Below, piece after piece: positions 25,495-34,330 of a stretch of 64,000 nt of DNA. Position numbers and translations under genes: made by a program. This DNA is from an uncultured Acidimicrobiales bacterium. GTDB lineage: Bacteria; Actinomycetota; Acidimicrobiia; Acidimicrobiales; Hopanoidiivorantaceae. The DNA lies in assembly GCA_958295755.1 (NCBI GenBank), contig OY282367.1:62001-126000 (forward strand), written 5' to 3'. The notes under the pieces were generated by a model, which was not told the DNA's origin, did not search any database, and saw only the letters and a list, made by a program, of their open reading frames with translations. Numbering within the stretch: position 1 is the first letter of the stretch; every line of letters starts with the position of its first letter.

Positions 25495-26593
25495 GCGTTT
25501 AAGGTACAAAGTAGGAGATGAAACAATCGTAAAACTCGGTCTAGCAATCAACTACTCACAGCCTCAGATTACGATCCCTTATGAGAAAATCGCTTTGGCT
25601 GAGCGTCTCGGCTACGACTCCGTTTGGTCGGCCGAGGCATACGGCTCAGATGCCCTCACGCCGCTAGGTTTTGTAGGTAGCCGCACGCAGCATTTACGCT
25701 TGGGAACAGGGCTTATCCAGATCGCCGCACGCACACCGGTTGCCACTGCTATGGCTGCTGCTACCTTAGATCAGCTCTCAGGTGACAACAGAGTGATTGT
25801 AGGTCTCGGCGTTTCTGGCCCTCAGATTGTGGAGGGATGGTATGGACGGCCTTGGGGTAAGCCAGTAGATCAGCTTCGCGACTATGTAAGCATCATGCGC
25901 CAAGTATTCAAGCGTGAAGGCCCTGTTAGCTACGATGGCAAAGCTATATCGCTTCCCTATGTGGGCGAAGGCTCTATCGGGCAAGGCAAGCCTCTTAAAT
26001 GCATTCTCCATCCCAATCCCGATATTCCCATCTGGCTGGGTTGTGGTGGTCCTGCTAGCACAAGGCTTATGGCTGAACTTTGCGACGGCTGGCTTCCGAT
26101 GGGCCTCACCCCTGAAAACTGGGAAAGCACCTATCGCCCGATAGTGGAAGAAGGCTTAGCCAAAGCTTCTGGCGCAGCGGCAACTGCCCCCAAAACACTG
26201 GCCGATTTGGAAATCCAAGGCGGCTGCCATGTGGAGGTCACCGAAGATGTGGAAGGTGCCTGGGCGCGCCGCAAACCAGCTATCGGCTTGCTCGTTGGTG
26301 GCTACGGAAGCCGCACCCATAACTTCCACAAAGAGACGATGATCCGCCGCGGCTACGGCGAAGAAGCCGAAAAAGTCCAAGAGCTATTTCTGAGTGGCAA
26401 GCGCGACGAGGCTTTTGAGGCTATCCCCGATGCATATATAGACGAGATGGGTCTCTACGGCTCACAAGAGCGTATCCGCGAACGTTTCAGCCGTTTTGAG
26501 GGAGGCCCCTTTACTGGTCTCACTCTCCACACCGATGAGTTAGAAGTGCTAGAGATGATGGCAGATGTTGCAGGGCTGACACCCAGACGATAG
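25493..26593 (+). CDS. Luciferase-like (LLM) F420-type oxidoreductase
   Basis: 366 aa from TTG 25493, the nearest standard start. Core begins KLGLAINYSQPQITIPYEKI, then RLGYDSVWSAEAYGSDALTPLGFV, LRLGTGLIQIAARTPVATAM and a DQLSGDNRVIVGLGVSGPQIVEGWYG segment, typical of the actinobacterial F420-dependent LLM branch. The start is odd: TTG lies inside the preceding terminator, whereas a good GGAG site (25514-25517) is positioned for an ATC codon at 25526 directly before the family's usual first residues. ATC initiation is rare. The stop codon lies in an 11-bp tandem repeat. Confidence 0.85.
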   Translation: MRLRYKVGDETIVKLGLAINYSQPQITIPYEKIALAERLGYDSVWSAEAYGSDALTPLGFVGSRTQHLRLGTGLIQIAARTPVATAMAAATLDQLSGDNRVIVGLGVSGPQIVEGWYGRPWGKPVDQLRDYVSIMRQVFKREGPVSYDGKAISLPYVGEGSIGQGKPLKCILHPNPDIPIWLGCGGPASTRLMAELCDGWLPMGLTPENWESTYRPIVEEGLAKASGAAATAPKTLADLEIQGGCHVEVTEDVEGAWARRKPAIGLLVGGYGSRTHNFHKETMIRRGYGEEAEKVQELFLSGKRDEAFEAIPDAYIDEMGLYGSQERIRERFSRFEGGPFTGLTLHTDELEVLEMMADVAGLTPRR

Positions 26594-26622
26594 ACAAGAA
26601 ATAGACAAGCAATAGACAAGAA
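26590..26622 (+). repeat. 11-bp tandem repeat, three copies, spanning a stop codon
   Basis: ATAGACAAGAA, ATAGACAAGCA, ATAGACAAGAA. The LLM stop (26591-26593) lies in the first unit. Confidence 0.95.
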
Positions 26623-26654
26623 ACTAGGAGGGGGCAATACAAGAAAGGAAGCCG

Positions 26655-27482
26655 ATGACAAAACAAGAACTTGTGTTGGTTGAAAACCCTGCTCCGGGCG
26701 TGCGGAAAATCATCTTGAACCGTCCTGAAAAACGCAACGCCATCAGTACCCCCTTGCGCAAAGAGCTACTCTTAGCCCTCCAAGATGCCGATCGCGACTC
26801 TGAAGTCAGAGTTTCTATTATCTGTGGGGCAGGGCCGTGCTTCTCTTCTGGTTACGATCTCGGCGGCGACCTCATGGTTGAAGCCCCGCACTACACCGCC
26901 GCTGGCGATGGCGAATGGTCACGCCAAGTCACCGAGAGCTGGCTCAGTATTTGGGATTTGGCTAAACCTGTCATCGCTCAAATCCACGGCTACGCCTTAG
27001 CGGGGGCAACCGAGCTGGCTGCAGCTTGCGATCTAGTGTATGTGGCAAGCGATGCTCAGATTGGTCACCCAGTTGTGCGTGTGCTCAGTCCGCCCGATTT
27101 CAACTATCACCCCTGGCTAATGGGTTTCAGGGCTTCAATGGAGATGATGCTCACAGGCGACTCCATAGACGGTGACGAAGCAGCCCGTGTGGGATTCGCC
27201 AACAGGTCATTCCCTCCCGATGAGCTAGATGAGCATGTGCTTGCTAAAGCCAGCCAAGTGGCGAAGATACCTGCCGACCTCCTTCAGATCAACAAGCGTT
27301 CGGTGCATAGGGCGATGGAAGTTATGGGTGTGCGCAGTGCCATCCGTGCCATGAGCGACTATCAAGCTTTAGCTGGCCATTTGGAGTCGGTGCAAGCATT
27401 CAAAGAAAATGCCTTGGAAAGCATAAAAAAGGTCGTAGATCGCCCGAAAACGGCTGGGGCTGAAACGGCTGGGGCTGGCTAA
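26655..27482 (+). CDS. Enoyl-CoA hydratase/isomerase family protein
   Basis: 275 aa crotonase fold. Oxyanion-hole segments: GAGPCFSSGYDLGGD and HGYALAGATELAAACDLVYV; the NRPEKRNAIS start is a family hallmark. Only one of the two classical glutamates is evident (Glu in GATELA), so hydratase activity is not certain and isomerase or hydrolase roles remain possible. AAGAAAGGAAGCC supports the ATG. The last codons carry a duplicated TAGAE/TAGAG unit from a 15-bp tandem repeat. Probably part of the same unit as the upstream LLM enzyme. Confidence 0.85.
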   Translation: MTKQELVLVENPAPGVRKIILNRPEKRNAISTPLRKELLLALQDADRDSEVRVSIICGAGPCFSSGYDLGGDLMVEAPHYTAAGDGEWSRQVTESWLSIWDLAKPVIAQIHGYALAGATELAAACDLVYVASDAQIGHPVVRVLSPPDFNYHPWLMGFRASMEMMLTGDSIDGDEAARVGFANRSFPPDELDEHVLAKASQVAKIPADLLQINKRSVHRAMEVMGVRSAIRAMSDYQALAGHLESVQAFKENALESIKKVVDRPKTAGAETAGAG

Positions 27483-27546
27483 ATCGCATAACCCAAGCTG
27501 GATTATTTAAGAAGGTGGAATCCCAGCATCCAAGATGGGATCATAG

Positions 27547-28086
27547 TCAGGCAGCTGGTGGCTCAACTTTAGAAGTTTCATCGGTGCTTCCGCTAGCGAC
27601 ATCATCATTTACATCTTCAACTTTCACATCTAAATCTGGGCGCACTATCACCACAGGGCAACAGCCGTGATGGGCGATTTGATGGCTCACTGAACCTAGT
27701 AGTAATCCTCGAACACCACCACCCCGCCCTCGCGAACCCACCACCAACATATCGGCATTTTCGGCTTCGGCGATAGCGATGAGTGTGTCAGCAGGGCTAC
27801 CTTTTTTGCGGACATAGCTGATCTCTGCGTGATCGTCGCCAACTTCTTCTAGCACCTCTTGGGCGATTTGTTCTTGCATGCGGCCGACTTCCTCTTCCAC
27901 ATTAAAGTTATCCACGGGGATATAGGTGAAATCAGGTGAGACGGGCACCCAAGAAGGTGAGTAAGCCGTGGCTACCACAATAGTCGCGTGACGAAATTTA
28001 GCTTCCTGAATAGCCCACTTGAGTGCAGCTTTCGCCCCTCCTGAGCCTTCAATGCCAACGATGATCTTGCGTTCTCTATCGCTCAT
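27547..28086 (-). CDS. Universal stress protein (UspA family)
   Basis: 179 aa from ATG 28086; the open frame extends to a TTG at 28122 but the family start (RKIIVGIEGSGGAKAALKWA) fits the ATG. Single Usp domain with the ATP-binding motif VVGSRGRGGGVRGLLLGSVS (G-x2-G-x9-G-S), so it belongs to the ATP-binding subclass. A 25-residue acidic tail follows PVVIVRPD. Convergent with the enoyl-CoA hydratase gene. Role in stress survival is known only at family level. Confidence 0.9.
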   Translation of the reverse strand: MSDRERKIIVGIEGSGGAKAALKWAIQEAKFRHATIVVATAYSPSWVPVSPDFTYIPVDNFNVEEEVGRMQEQIAQEVLEEVGDDHAEISYVRKKGSPADTLIAIAEAENADMLVVGSRGRGGGVRGLLLGSVSHQIAHHGCCPVVIVRPDLDVKVEDVNDDVASGSTDETSKVEPPAA

Positions 28087-28146
28087 ACCCTGAAGCTTAG
28101 TCTTAATCTGATTGGCAGGCAAAGTTCAATTCTTGGCAATTCTTAG

Positions 28147-28941
28147 CTATAGCGGCGTATAGGGAAATTTTACATCCACGCCCCCGTCCACAACGAGCGT
28201 GCGCCCTGTGATATAGCCCGACAATGGTGACGACAGAAACAACGCAGCCCCCGCAATGTCAGGCGGACGCCCCATCGCACCTAGAGGGGTTAGTTCGTCA
28301 TTGTGCCGAGCGCGTTCTTCGTCAAACTGAGCTTCCATTCGTGGAGTCAGAATAGTGCCGGGTGCCACAGCATTGGCTCGGATTCCGTAGGGAGCCAGCT
28401 CTATGGCTACCGACTTGATCCATGCCAACAGAGCTGCTTTGCCCGCGCCGTACGCGGCGTGATTGGGAGCGGCGGTGAGCGCACTCACCGATGCTATGAA
28501 CACCATCGTGCCGCCCTTGCCCACTTCCACCATATGCTTGCCGAGGATTTGTGAGGCGAGGTAGGCGTGGCGCAAGACCATATCAAACTGCCAGTCCCAG
28601 TCTTCGTCATTTACATCTAACACTCCCCCCCAGCGTGCCATGCCGATGATATCCACGAAGCCGTCCACACCAGGCAACCGCTCCGCAGCCACGGCGGCTA
28701 GAGCTTCAATGTCGGAACGTTTGGTAGCATCGCCTACAAACGCAATGCCGCCGACTTCTGCGGCTACAGCTTCGGCTAGGTCGGAATCTATGTCCATGCA
28801 GAGTACTTGCGCTCCTGCTTGGCTGAGAGCGTGAGTCGTTTGGCGTCCCATGCCTTGGCCTGCTCCGAGCACTACATAGCCCTTGCCGTCAAGTCGGAGT
28901 TGCTGCTGATAGTCGGGAACTGGGGAAGTGTCTAGTGGCAT
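28147..28941 (-). CDS. SDR family oxidoreductase
   Basis: 264 aa from ATG 28941, at the family-typical start (LRLDGKGYVVLGAGQGMGRQ). Cofactor motif GAGQGMG, DID after the second strand (suggesting NAD preference), catalytic Ser in VFIASVSALTAAP, YGAGK, and the usual end SGYITGRTLVVDGGVDVKF. All catalytic residues are present. It is one of several leftward genes with an isochorismatase-fold protein and an acyl-CoA dehydrogenase, consistent with a catabolic operon. AAGGAGAG lies 12-13 nt upstream. Confidence 0.9.
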   Translation of the reverse strand: MPLDTSPVPDYQQQLRLDGKGYVVLGAGQGMGRQTTHALSQAGAQVLCMDIDSDLAEAVAAEVGGIAFVGDATKRSDIEALAAVAAERLPGVDGFVDIIGMARWGGVLDVNDEDWDWQFDMVLRHAYLASQILGKHMVEVGKGGTMVFIASVSALTAAPNHAAYGAGKAALLAWIKSVAIELAPYGIRANAVAPGTILTPRMEAQFDEERARHNDELTPLGAMGRPPDIAGAALFLSSPLSGYITGRTLVVDGGVDVKFPYTPL

Positions 28942-29055
28942 AGTTTCTGTTATCTCTCCTTGTTCATAGATGTTTTGGGTTCGTGGATGTTTTGGAGGTT
29001 GGACTGGCTGCCTAGTTGCGGCAGACTTTTGGCGCAAGCTGATCTGGGGCAAGCT

Positions 29056-29673
29056 TTATCGCCAAATGCCGATTATCTCATCCGATGTGGTAACGACAGC
29101 AAGATAGGGGAGTGTGTGGCGCAAAACTTCTTCGCCGTATTCTTGGGGCACGCCCACTACAGCGTCAGCAGGCACCACAACATAGTAGCCCAAGTCGACC
29201 GCGCTCATCACCATACCAGGGATGCCGATGTTGAGCGACTGTCCGCAAGGCACGACCGTGGTGATGCCCATATTACGCAGAATCTGATCTAGCGAAGTGG
29301 AAGTGAATGGTGTCATTCCGTGCGAGCGGGCTGAGATGATGTCAGATGGCTGGATGTCGAGCTCGGGCACGATTTCTGCCGCCTCGCTACCTATAGAAAG
29401 TGGTGTGCTCTTGGCGGCGAGAGCGAAGATGAGGCAGTTGGTGGATGTGCCAGCTCTATCGGGGCGGGTTTCTACAGTGCAATGCACCACGCGCACACCT
29501 GCCATTCGAGCCTCAGCGCAGAGTTTGGCTGTTGCAGCCAGCGAGCCTTTGGCTTGCACAGCGTCTTGCAGATCGGGCAGTGAAGCCATATCGCCAATCA
29601 CCCCACGCTGGCATTCCATTGTCAACACCGCCGTATGAGACGGATTCAGCAGTTCTTGAAGATCAACAGCCAT
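29056..29673 (-). CDS. Isochorismatase-fold (cysteine hydrolase superfamily) protein
   Basis: 205 aa. The fold is recognisable from TAVLTMECQRGVIGD at the N-terminus, the SRSHGMTPFTSTSLDQILR region and the SAVDLGYYVVVPADAV end. Two catalytic positions differ from nicotinamidase-type members: Glu replaces the N-terminal Asp, and the GxxxNxCV motif reads GQSLNIGIPG, with Gly where the nucleophilic Cys is expected. True isochorismatases also lack this Cys, so a non-thiol hydrolase or vinyl-ether hydrolysis is possible. Two nt downstream of the acyl-CoA dehydrogenase gene on the same strand. Confidence 0.8.
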   Translation of the reverse strand: MAVDLQELLNPSHTAVLTMECQRGVIGDMASLPDLQDAVQAKGSLAATAKLCAEARMAGVRVVHCTVETRPDRAGTSTNCLIFALAAKSTPLSIGSEAAEIVPELDIQPSDIISARSHGMTPFTSTSLDQILRNMGITTVVPCGQSLNIGIPGMVMSAVDLGYYVVVPADAVVGVPQEYGEEVLRHTLPYLAVVTTSDEIIGIWR

Positions 29674-29675
29674 AG

Positions 29676-30869
29676 CTATCTAGGAATATCCTTCCAAGGC
29701 ATATTCTTGTCGACTTCTGGACCTTTCGGCAGCCCCAACACCCGCTCGCTCAAAATGTTGCGCATGATTTCGGAGGTGCCACCTTCAATCGAGTTAGCTC
29801 GTGACCTCAAGAAGTTAGTGGTGAGCTGAGTGCTACCTATACTCTCATCTGAGCGCGACAGCGGATATCCGGGTTCGTGAAGCATCCCCTCTGAGCCGAG
29901 CAAATCCACCGAGCATTCGGTAATAGCTTTGTTGAGCTCGGCACTGAACAGCTTGCCAACGGAGCCTTCTGGCCCGGGCGTGCCTACGGTGGCATTAGCC
30001 CTTGCTCGCATATTGGTAAGGCGCAGGCATTCGGCTTTGATCCAAAGGTCAGCCACTCTGTCTCGCAGCACTCTATGACGAGGGCTGTGCGGGTCGGGCT
30101 GGTGATTTTTCCAAGTATCTAGCAAAAACGAGATCGCTCCGCTACCTCTAGGCACAACGCCACCGCCTAAAGCTACCCGCTCATTCATCAAAGTAGTTAT
30201 AGCTACGCTCCAGCCGTTGCCGCGCTCACCGAGGCGATGCGTGTCTGGGATACGCACATCAGTCATAAACACCTCATTGAATTCTGCCACGCCAGTGATT
30301 TGATAGAGCGGACGGATTTCTATGCCCGGCGCATGCATATCCATCACAAAGTATGTGAGGCCACGATGCTTCGGGGCGTCAGGATCGGTGCGAGCTACCA
30401 GCATCCCCCAGCGCGAGCGATGCGCCACGCTAGTCCACACTTTCTGCCCATTGATGACCCACTCTTCGCCATCTTGTTCGGCACGGGTTGAAAGACCAGC
30501 CACATCCGAACCTGCCGAAGGTTCGCTGAATAGCTGACACCAGATTTCCTCCCCTGTGAAGCAAGGCCGCAAAAGGCGTTTCTTCAGATCGTCAGAAGCG
30601 TGGGTGAGCACCGTTGGCATCCCCATCCCGATACCGATGGGATTTATTGCCAAGTCGTTATAAAAGCGACTGTGAGTGCGTAGCTCGTCATTCACCACCC
30701 CCTGAGCTTTCGGATTCAGCCCTAGCCCCCCTAGTCCTTCGGGATAATGAACCACAGCCAACCCCCGGTCAAACTGCTCTCTTCTGAATGCCGTAATGTC
30801 AACTTCAGGATTCTCTTCTATCAATTCCCGTGTCATCCCCCGCAGTGTTTCGTCAGTTATATGTGCCAT
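29676..30869 (-). CDS. Acyl-CoA dehydrogenase
   Basis: 397 aa from ATG 30869. FAD/substrate motifs: WCQLFSEPSAGSDVAGLSTR, WVINGQKVWTSVAH, YQITGVAEFNEVFMTDVRIP and the C-terminal FLRSRANSIEGGTSEIMRNI. GTSEIMRN is the typical FadE ending, while the general base position differs between subfamilies and cannot be fixed here. The N-terminal domain is shorter than in canonical fatty-acid enzymes. It heads the leftward unit with the isochorismatase-fold and SDR genes. Likely substrate is a branched or cyclic acyl-CoA. Confidence 0.9.
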   Translation of the reverse strand: MAHITDETLRGMTRELIEENPEVDITAFRREQFDRGLAVVHYPEGLGGLGLNPKAQGVVNDELRTHSRFYNDLAINPIGIGMGMPTVLTHASDDLKKRLLRPCFTGEEIWCQLFSEPSAGSDVAGLSTRAEQDGEEWVINGQKVWTSVAHRSRWGMLVARTDPDAPKHRGLTYFVMDMHAPGIEIRPLYQITGVAEFNEVFMTDVRIPDTHRLGERGNGWSVAITTLMNERVALGGGVVPRGSGAISFLLDTWKNHQPDPHSPRHRVLRDRVADLWIKAECLRLTNMRARANATVGTPGPEGSVGKLFSAELNKAITECSVDLLGSEGMLHEPGYPLSRSDESIGSTQLTTNFLRSRANSIEGGTSEIMRNILSERVLGLPKGPEVDKNMPWKDIPR

Positions 30870-30930
30870 CAAGTAAATCGTAGCCGTATTTCATCTAAGA
30901 TGGCAAAAAAGGGAGAAAAAGGAGAACAAA

Positions 30931-31164
30931 GTGATAGACGAAACCCTGCTCAACATACTTGCGTGCCCAGATGACAAAGGCCCGCTGTATTACTTTGAGT
31001 CCGACAGCTTCTTCTATAATCCTCGCCTGCAACGCCGCTATGAAATCCGCGACGCCATACCCGTGATGTTGATTGACGAGGCAATCTCTGTGGACAAAAC
31101 CGAACATGTTGACTTGATGAAGCGCGTGGCGACTGAAAAAATCCGCCTGACTTTTGAAGAATAG
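30931..31164 (+). CDS. Trm112-like/UPF0434 small protein
   Basis: 77 aa, GTG start, preceded by AAAAAGGAGAACAAA. Sequence DETLLNILACPDDKGPLYYF and YNPRLQRRYEIRDAIPVMLIDEA match the Trm112/YcaR family. The first knuckle Cys is present, but the further cysteines of zinc-binding members are missing. Family members serve as small partners of methyltransferases. It precedes the sugar-phosphate isomerase gene by 19 nt, an arrangement common in actinobacteria. Confidence 0.88.
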   Translation: MIDETLLNILACPDDKGPLYYFESDSFFYNPRLQRRYEIRDAIPVMLIDEAISVDKTEHVDLMKRVATEKIRLTFEE

Positions 31165-31183
31165 GCAAAGAAAGGGAGATTCA

Positions 31184-32212
31184 ATGAGCGAACTCGACAC
31201 GGTAGGAATGTTCAAGGCAACCGCAGGTCTGCCAGAGCAGATAAAAGACGCTGTGCGCCGAACCGAAGCTGTAGAAGGTTTGCCTCCGCCAGGTGGAATC
31301 TCCAACATTTTGGTGGTCGGCATGGGCGGTAGCGGTATCGTGGGCGATTTTTTGACGGTGAGTGCCGGGCCGTTCATATCTCTTCCGATAGTGGTAGTAA
31401 AAAACTACGAACCACCTTCGTATGTGAGCGACAAGACTTTAGTGCTGGCTGTCTCATTTTCTGGCAACACCGAAGAAACTGTGCAAGCTGTCTCTACTGC
31501 AGCTTCGCTAGGCGGCAGAGTTGTTGCTATCACCACTGGCGGACAACTTGCGGATTTGGCAAGCCTCTGGAATATTCCCGTAGTAGAAGTCGACCCTGAA
31601 ATCCCGATGCCAAGAGCCGGGCTAGGGGCTATGGCCATCCCCGCCTTGGTGATTTTGGAGCGCATCGGTTGTTTCCCCGGTGCCAAAGATTGGATAGCAG
31701 ATGCTGTCGTGACCTTAGAAGCTCGCCGCGACGAGCTAATGGCACCCGGCAACGAAGCCGAAGAGCTAGCCCGCCAGATCGGGCGAACCTTTCCTGTGAT
31801 TTACGGCGGTGGTGGTCTCGGCGGCACGGCCGCGCTGCGAATGAAAACACAAGTAAACGAAAACGCCAAAGCCCCCGCTTTCCATGCCGCCGTCCCCGAG
31901 ATGTGCCACAACGAAATAGTCGGCTGGGGTCAGCACGGCGACATCACCCGCCAAGTGCTGTCTGTGCTGTTCCTGCGCCACGACTACGAGCACCCTCAGG
32001 TAATCAGAGTGATAGACGTGCTCAAAGAGATGCTAGAAGAAGTCACCGCAGGCATCCACGAAATCCATGCCCGTGGCGAGAGCAGCATCGCCCAGCTGCT
32101 AGATCTGATACTCTTCGGCGATTTCGTATCGCTTTATATGGCAACCCAAGAAGGTATCGACCCTGGCCCGGTGCCAGTCATAACCGAGTTGAAGGCACGA
32201 CTCAAGGGTTGA
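31184..32212 (+). CDS. Bifunctional phosphoglucose/phosphomannose isomerase
   Basis: 342 aa from ATG 31184 (AAAGGGAGA upstream). N-terminal SIS domain with ILVVGMGGSGIVGDFL and VLAVSFSGNTEETVQA (phosphosugar-binding Ser/Thr loop), and the bacterial PGI/PMI C-terminal domain with RMKTQVNENAKAPAFHAAVP and MCHNEIVGW, whose Glu and His are the expected isomerisation residues. Interconverts glucose-6-P, fructose-6-P and mannose-6-P in the cytosol. Next gene serC starts 22 nt later, and the Trm112-like gene precedes it, so a three-gene unit is likely. Confidence 0.9.
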   Translation: MSELDTVGMFKATAGLPEQIKDAVRRTEAVEGLPPPGGISNILVVGMGGSGIVGDFLTVSAGPFISLPIVVVKNYEPPSYVSDKTLVLAVSFSGNTEETVQAVSTAASLGGRVVAITTGGQLADLASLWNIPVVEVDPEIPMPRAGLGAMAIPALVILERIGCFPGAKDWIADAVVTLEARRDELMAPGNEAEELARQIGRTFPVIYGGGGLGGTAALRMKTQVNENAKAPAFHAAVPEMCHNEIVGWGQHGDITRQVLSVLFLRHDYEHPQVIRVIDVLKEMLEEVTAGIHEIHARGESSIAQLLDLILFGDFVSLYMATQEGIDPGPVPVITELKARLKG

Positions 32213-32234
32213 AGGTTCTTCGGGAGAAGTTTTG

Positions 32235-33359
32235 ATGGACACAATCAAAATCCCAGCCGAGTTGATGCCCCAAGACGGGCGGTTCGGCTCGGGGCCTTCG
32301 CGGGTGCGCCCAGAGGCCGTGGCAGCTTTGGCAAAAGATGCCGATGAGTATTTAGGAACCAGCCATCGGCGGCCGAAAGTGCGAGCCGTGGTGCGACGGC
32401 TACAAGAGGGGATGCACGAGCTTTTTAGTTTGCCCGACGACTATGAGATTTTACTGAATAACGGCGGAGCAACGCTCTTTTGGGATTCACTCTGCTTTGG
32501 AATCATCCGCCAGCGTAGTTTGCATCTCTGTTTCGGTGAATTTTCGTCTAAGTTCTATCGGGCAGTCAAAGAAGTTCCACACCTAGATGAGCCAGTATTG
32601 CTTGAAACTCCGCCGGGCACACACCCAGTCTGTGAAGCTCAGCCCGGCATCGATACCTACGCTCTCACCCACAACGAGACATCCACAGGTGTATGCATGG
32701 AACTTCACCGCCCCGAAGGTGCAGACGAAGATGCGCTAGTGGTTGTAGATGCCACTTCAGCAGCTGGTGCGATGTTCTGGGACCCTGACGAGGTTGATAT
32801 CTACTATTTCAGCCCGCAAAAGTGCTTTGCCGGAGATGGCGGCTTATGGCTAGGTGCTTTCTCACCCGCAGCGATAAACCGCATAGAAGAAATCCACGCT
32901 TCTTCTCGCTGGATTCCACCGACCCTAGATATGAAAATCGCTCTTGACAACTCTCGTCTCAACCAGACGTACAACACCCCTTCGCTAGCTACTATCCACC
33001 TGACACTCTCACAAGTGGATTGGATGCTGGAAAACGGCGGCTTGGCTTGGGTAGCGGGTCGTAGCGCGGAGTCGGCACGCATCATCTACGGGTGGGCAGA
33101 AGAACGTAGCTTTGCTACACCTTTCGTGAAAGACGAAGCTAAGCGTAGCCCGGTTGTGGCGACCATTGATTTTGACGATGCTGTGAGTGCCGACGACATC
33201 GCTGCCACTTTGCGAGCTAATGGCATAGTCGACACAGAGTCGTATCGCAAACTAGGCAAGAACCAGCTTCGTGTCTCGCTCTTTCCTGCTATTGCCCCAG
33301 AAGAGATATCTGCTTTGTGCGGCTGTATTGACTTTGTTGTTGAGAGATTGGTTGGCTGA
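32235..33359 (+). CDS. serC: Phosphoserine aminotransferase
   Basis: 374 aa from ATG 32235 (an adjacent TTG is an alternative). Class V PLP fold of the actinobacterial SerC type: RFGSGPSRVRPEAVAALA, GTSHRRPKVRAVVRRL, LLNNGGATLFWDSLCFG, DATSAAGAMFWD and the PLP lysine in YFSPQKCFAGDGG. Converts 3-phosphohydroxypyruvate to phosphoserine with glutamate. Followed by a 13-bp duplication (ATTTTTGCTGTCA) in the gap to the lipoprotein gene. Confidence 0.92.
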   Translation: MDTIKIPAELMPQDGRFGSGPSRVRPEAVAALAKDADEYLGTSHRRPKVRAVVRRLQEGMHELFSLPDDYEILLNNGGATLFWDSLCFGIIRQRSLHLCFGEFSSKFYRAVKEVPHLDEPVLLETPPGTHPVCEAQPGIDTYALTHNETSTGVCMELHRPEGADEDALVVVDATSAAGAMFWDPDEVDIYYFSPQKCFAGDGGLWLGAFSPAAINRIEEIHASSRWIPPTLDMKIALDNSRLNQTYNTPSLATIHLTLSQVDWMLENGGLAWVAGRSAESARIIYGWAEERSFATPFVKDEAKRSPVVATIDFDDAVSADDIAATLRANGIVDTESYRKLGKNQLRVSLFPAIAPEEISALCGCIDFVVERLVG

Positions 33360-33444
33360 ATTTTTTGCTGTCAATTTTTGCTGTCAACCGCAGGGGGCAT
33401 TTCTTTCCTTGAAACTCTCTGGGTAGCATTTAAAATTGGTGCAG

Positions 33445-34179
33445 ATGAAGAAGCAATCGCATAAATTATTTTTGGCTGGGGTGGCGTTGTTGCTGTTAGC
33501 GACTGCTTGTGGTGGGGGGGAGGATGAGGCTGTTTCTACTACTACCACCGCAACTTCTGCGGCTCCGATAGTTATTACAACGATTCCTGAAACTACCACG
33601 ACGATCGACCTTCTTTGGCTACCGATTGACGGGGAAACTTTGGCTCCTATAGAGATTTCAGAAGGTGACTTCGCCGTAGCCGACAGCTTTAACAGGTGCG
33701 ACATCTACCCTCCAGAACAGCTAACCCGCCTGCTAGAGCGCAGATTTAGTCTCAACTTCACCCAGCCTGGATATGACCCTAGATTTTCAGGTAATTCAGG
33801 TGCTTGTATCTGGAATACTAGCCCAGACAGCACTAGCACAGATGATGCAGTTTCTGCTTCGGTTGTACTGCGCCTGGCGGCCCTGCCCAGCGCAGTCATC
33901 AGCGGCGAAGAGCGCGCCGACCCCACTATGGGCGATAGCGCAGCAGTGTTAGGAGACATCTGGCGGCAATACTGCACTTGGGCTGATCCAGTGTGGGAAA
34001 TGCTAGGTAGCACCGACGGCCCGGGCGTAGCATTCCGCGTCGGCAATGTCATCGCCCAGGTCAATGTCGTCCCCTTAGACGAAGCAGCTCAACTAGACCA
34101 GCAGACCGCCGAGCTAGTAATAGCGGGACAAATTTCCCGCCGCCTAACCAACACCAACTTCACCCCCTGCGAGCCATAA
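33445..34179 (+). CDS. Lipoprotein, DUF3558-like
   Basis: 244 aa from ATG 33445. Signal peptide and lipobox LLATAC (Cys about 22) followed by GGGEDEA and a Thr-rich linker. The folded part has paired Cys residues (FNRCDIYPPEQLTRLL, SGACIWN, YCTWADPVW and the C-terminal PCEP), a layout like actinobacterial DUF3558 lipoproteins; the match is by general pattern only. Convergent with tRNA-Ser, whose 3' end is 3 nt away. Function unknown, exported. Confidence 0.65.
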   Translation: MKKQSHKLFLAGVALLLLATACGGGEDEAVSTTTTATSAAPIVITTIPETTTTIDLLWLPIDGETLAPIEISEGDFAVADSFNRCDIYPPEQLTRLLERRFSLNFTQPGYDPRFSGNSGACIWNTSPDSTSTDDAVSASVVLRLAALPSAVISGEERADPTMGDSAAVLGDIWRQYCTWADPVWEMLGSTDGPGVAFRVGNVIAQVNVVPLDEAAQLDQQTAELVIAGQISRRLTNTNFTPCEP

Positions 34180-34182
34180 CTG

Positions 34183-34269
34183 CGGAAGGTGTGGGATTTG
34201 AACCCACGGTGACCTAGTGGCCACAACGGTTTTCGAGACCGTCCCGTTCGTCCGCTCCGGCAACCTTCC
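34183..34269 (-). tRNA. tRNA-Ser (anticodon CGA)
   Basis: 87-nt class II tRNA. Acceptor stem GGAAGGT pairs with ACCTTCC (discriminator G), the anticodon stem-loop is ACGGT-CTCGAAA-ACCGT giving anticodon CGA for UCG codons, there is a long variable arm, and the T-loop is GTTCAAATC. No CCA is encoded. No integrase or duplicated 3' end was seen nearby. Confidence 0.95.
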
Positions 34270-34330
34270 GAGTTCTAATTTATCGCCACAAAAAAAGAAG
34301 TGCTACTTGTTCTACCCTTCGCAGCCCCCG

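Noticed and set aside
34183..34270. Integration (att) site at tRNA-Ser
   Set aside because: No integrase gene or second copy of the tRNA 3' end was seen in the flanking sequence.
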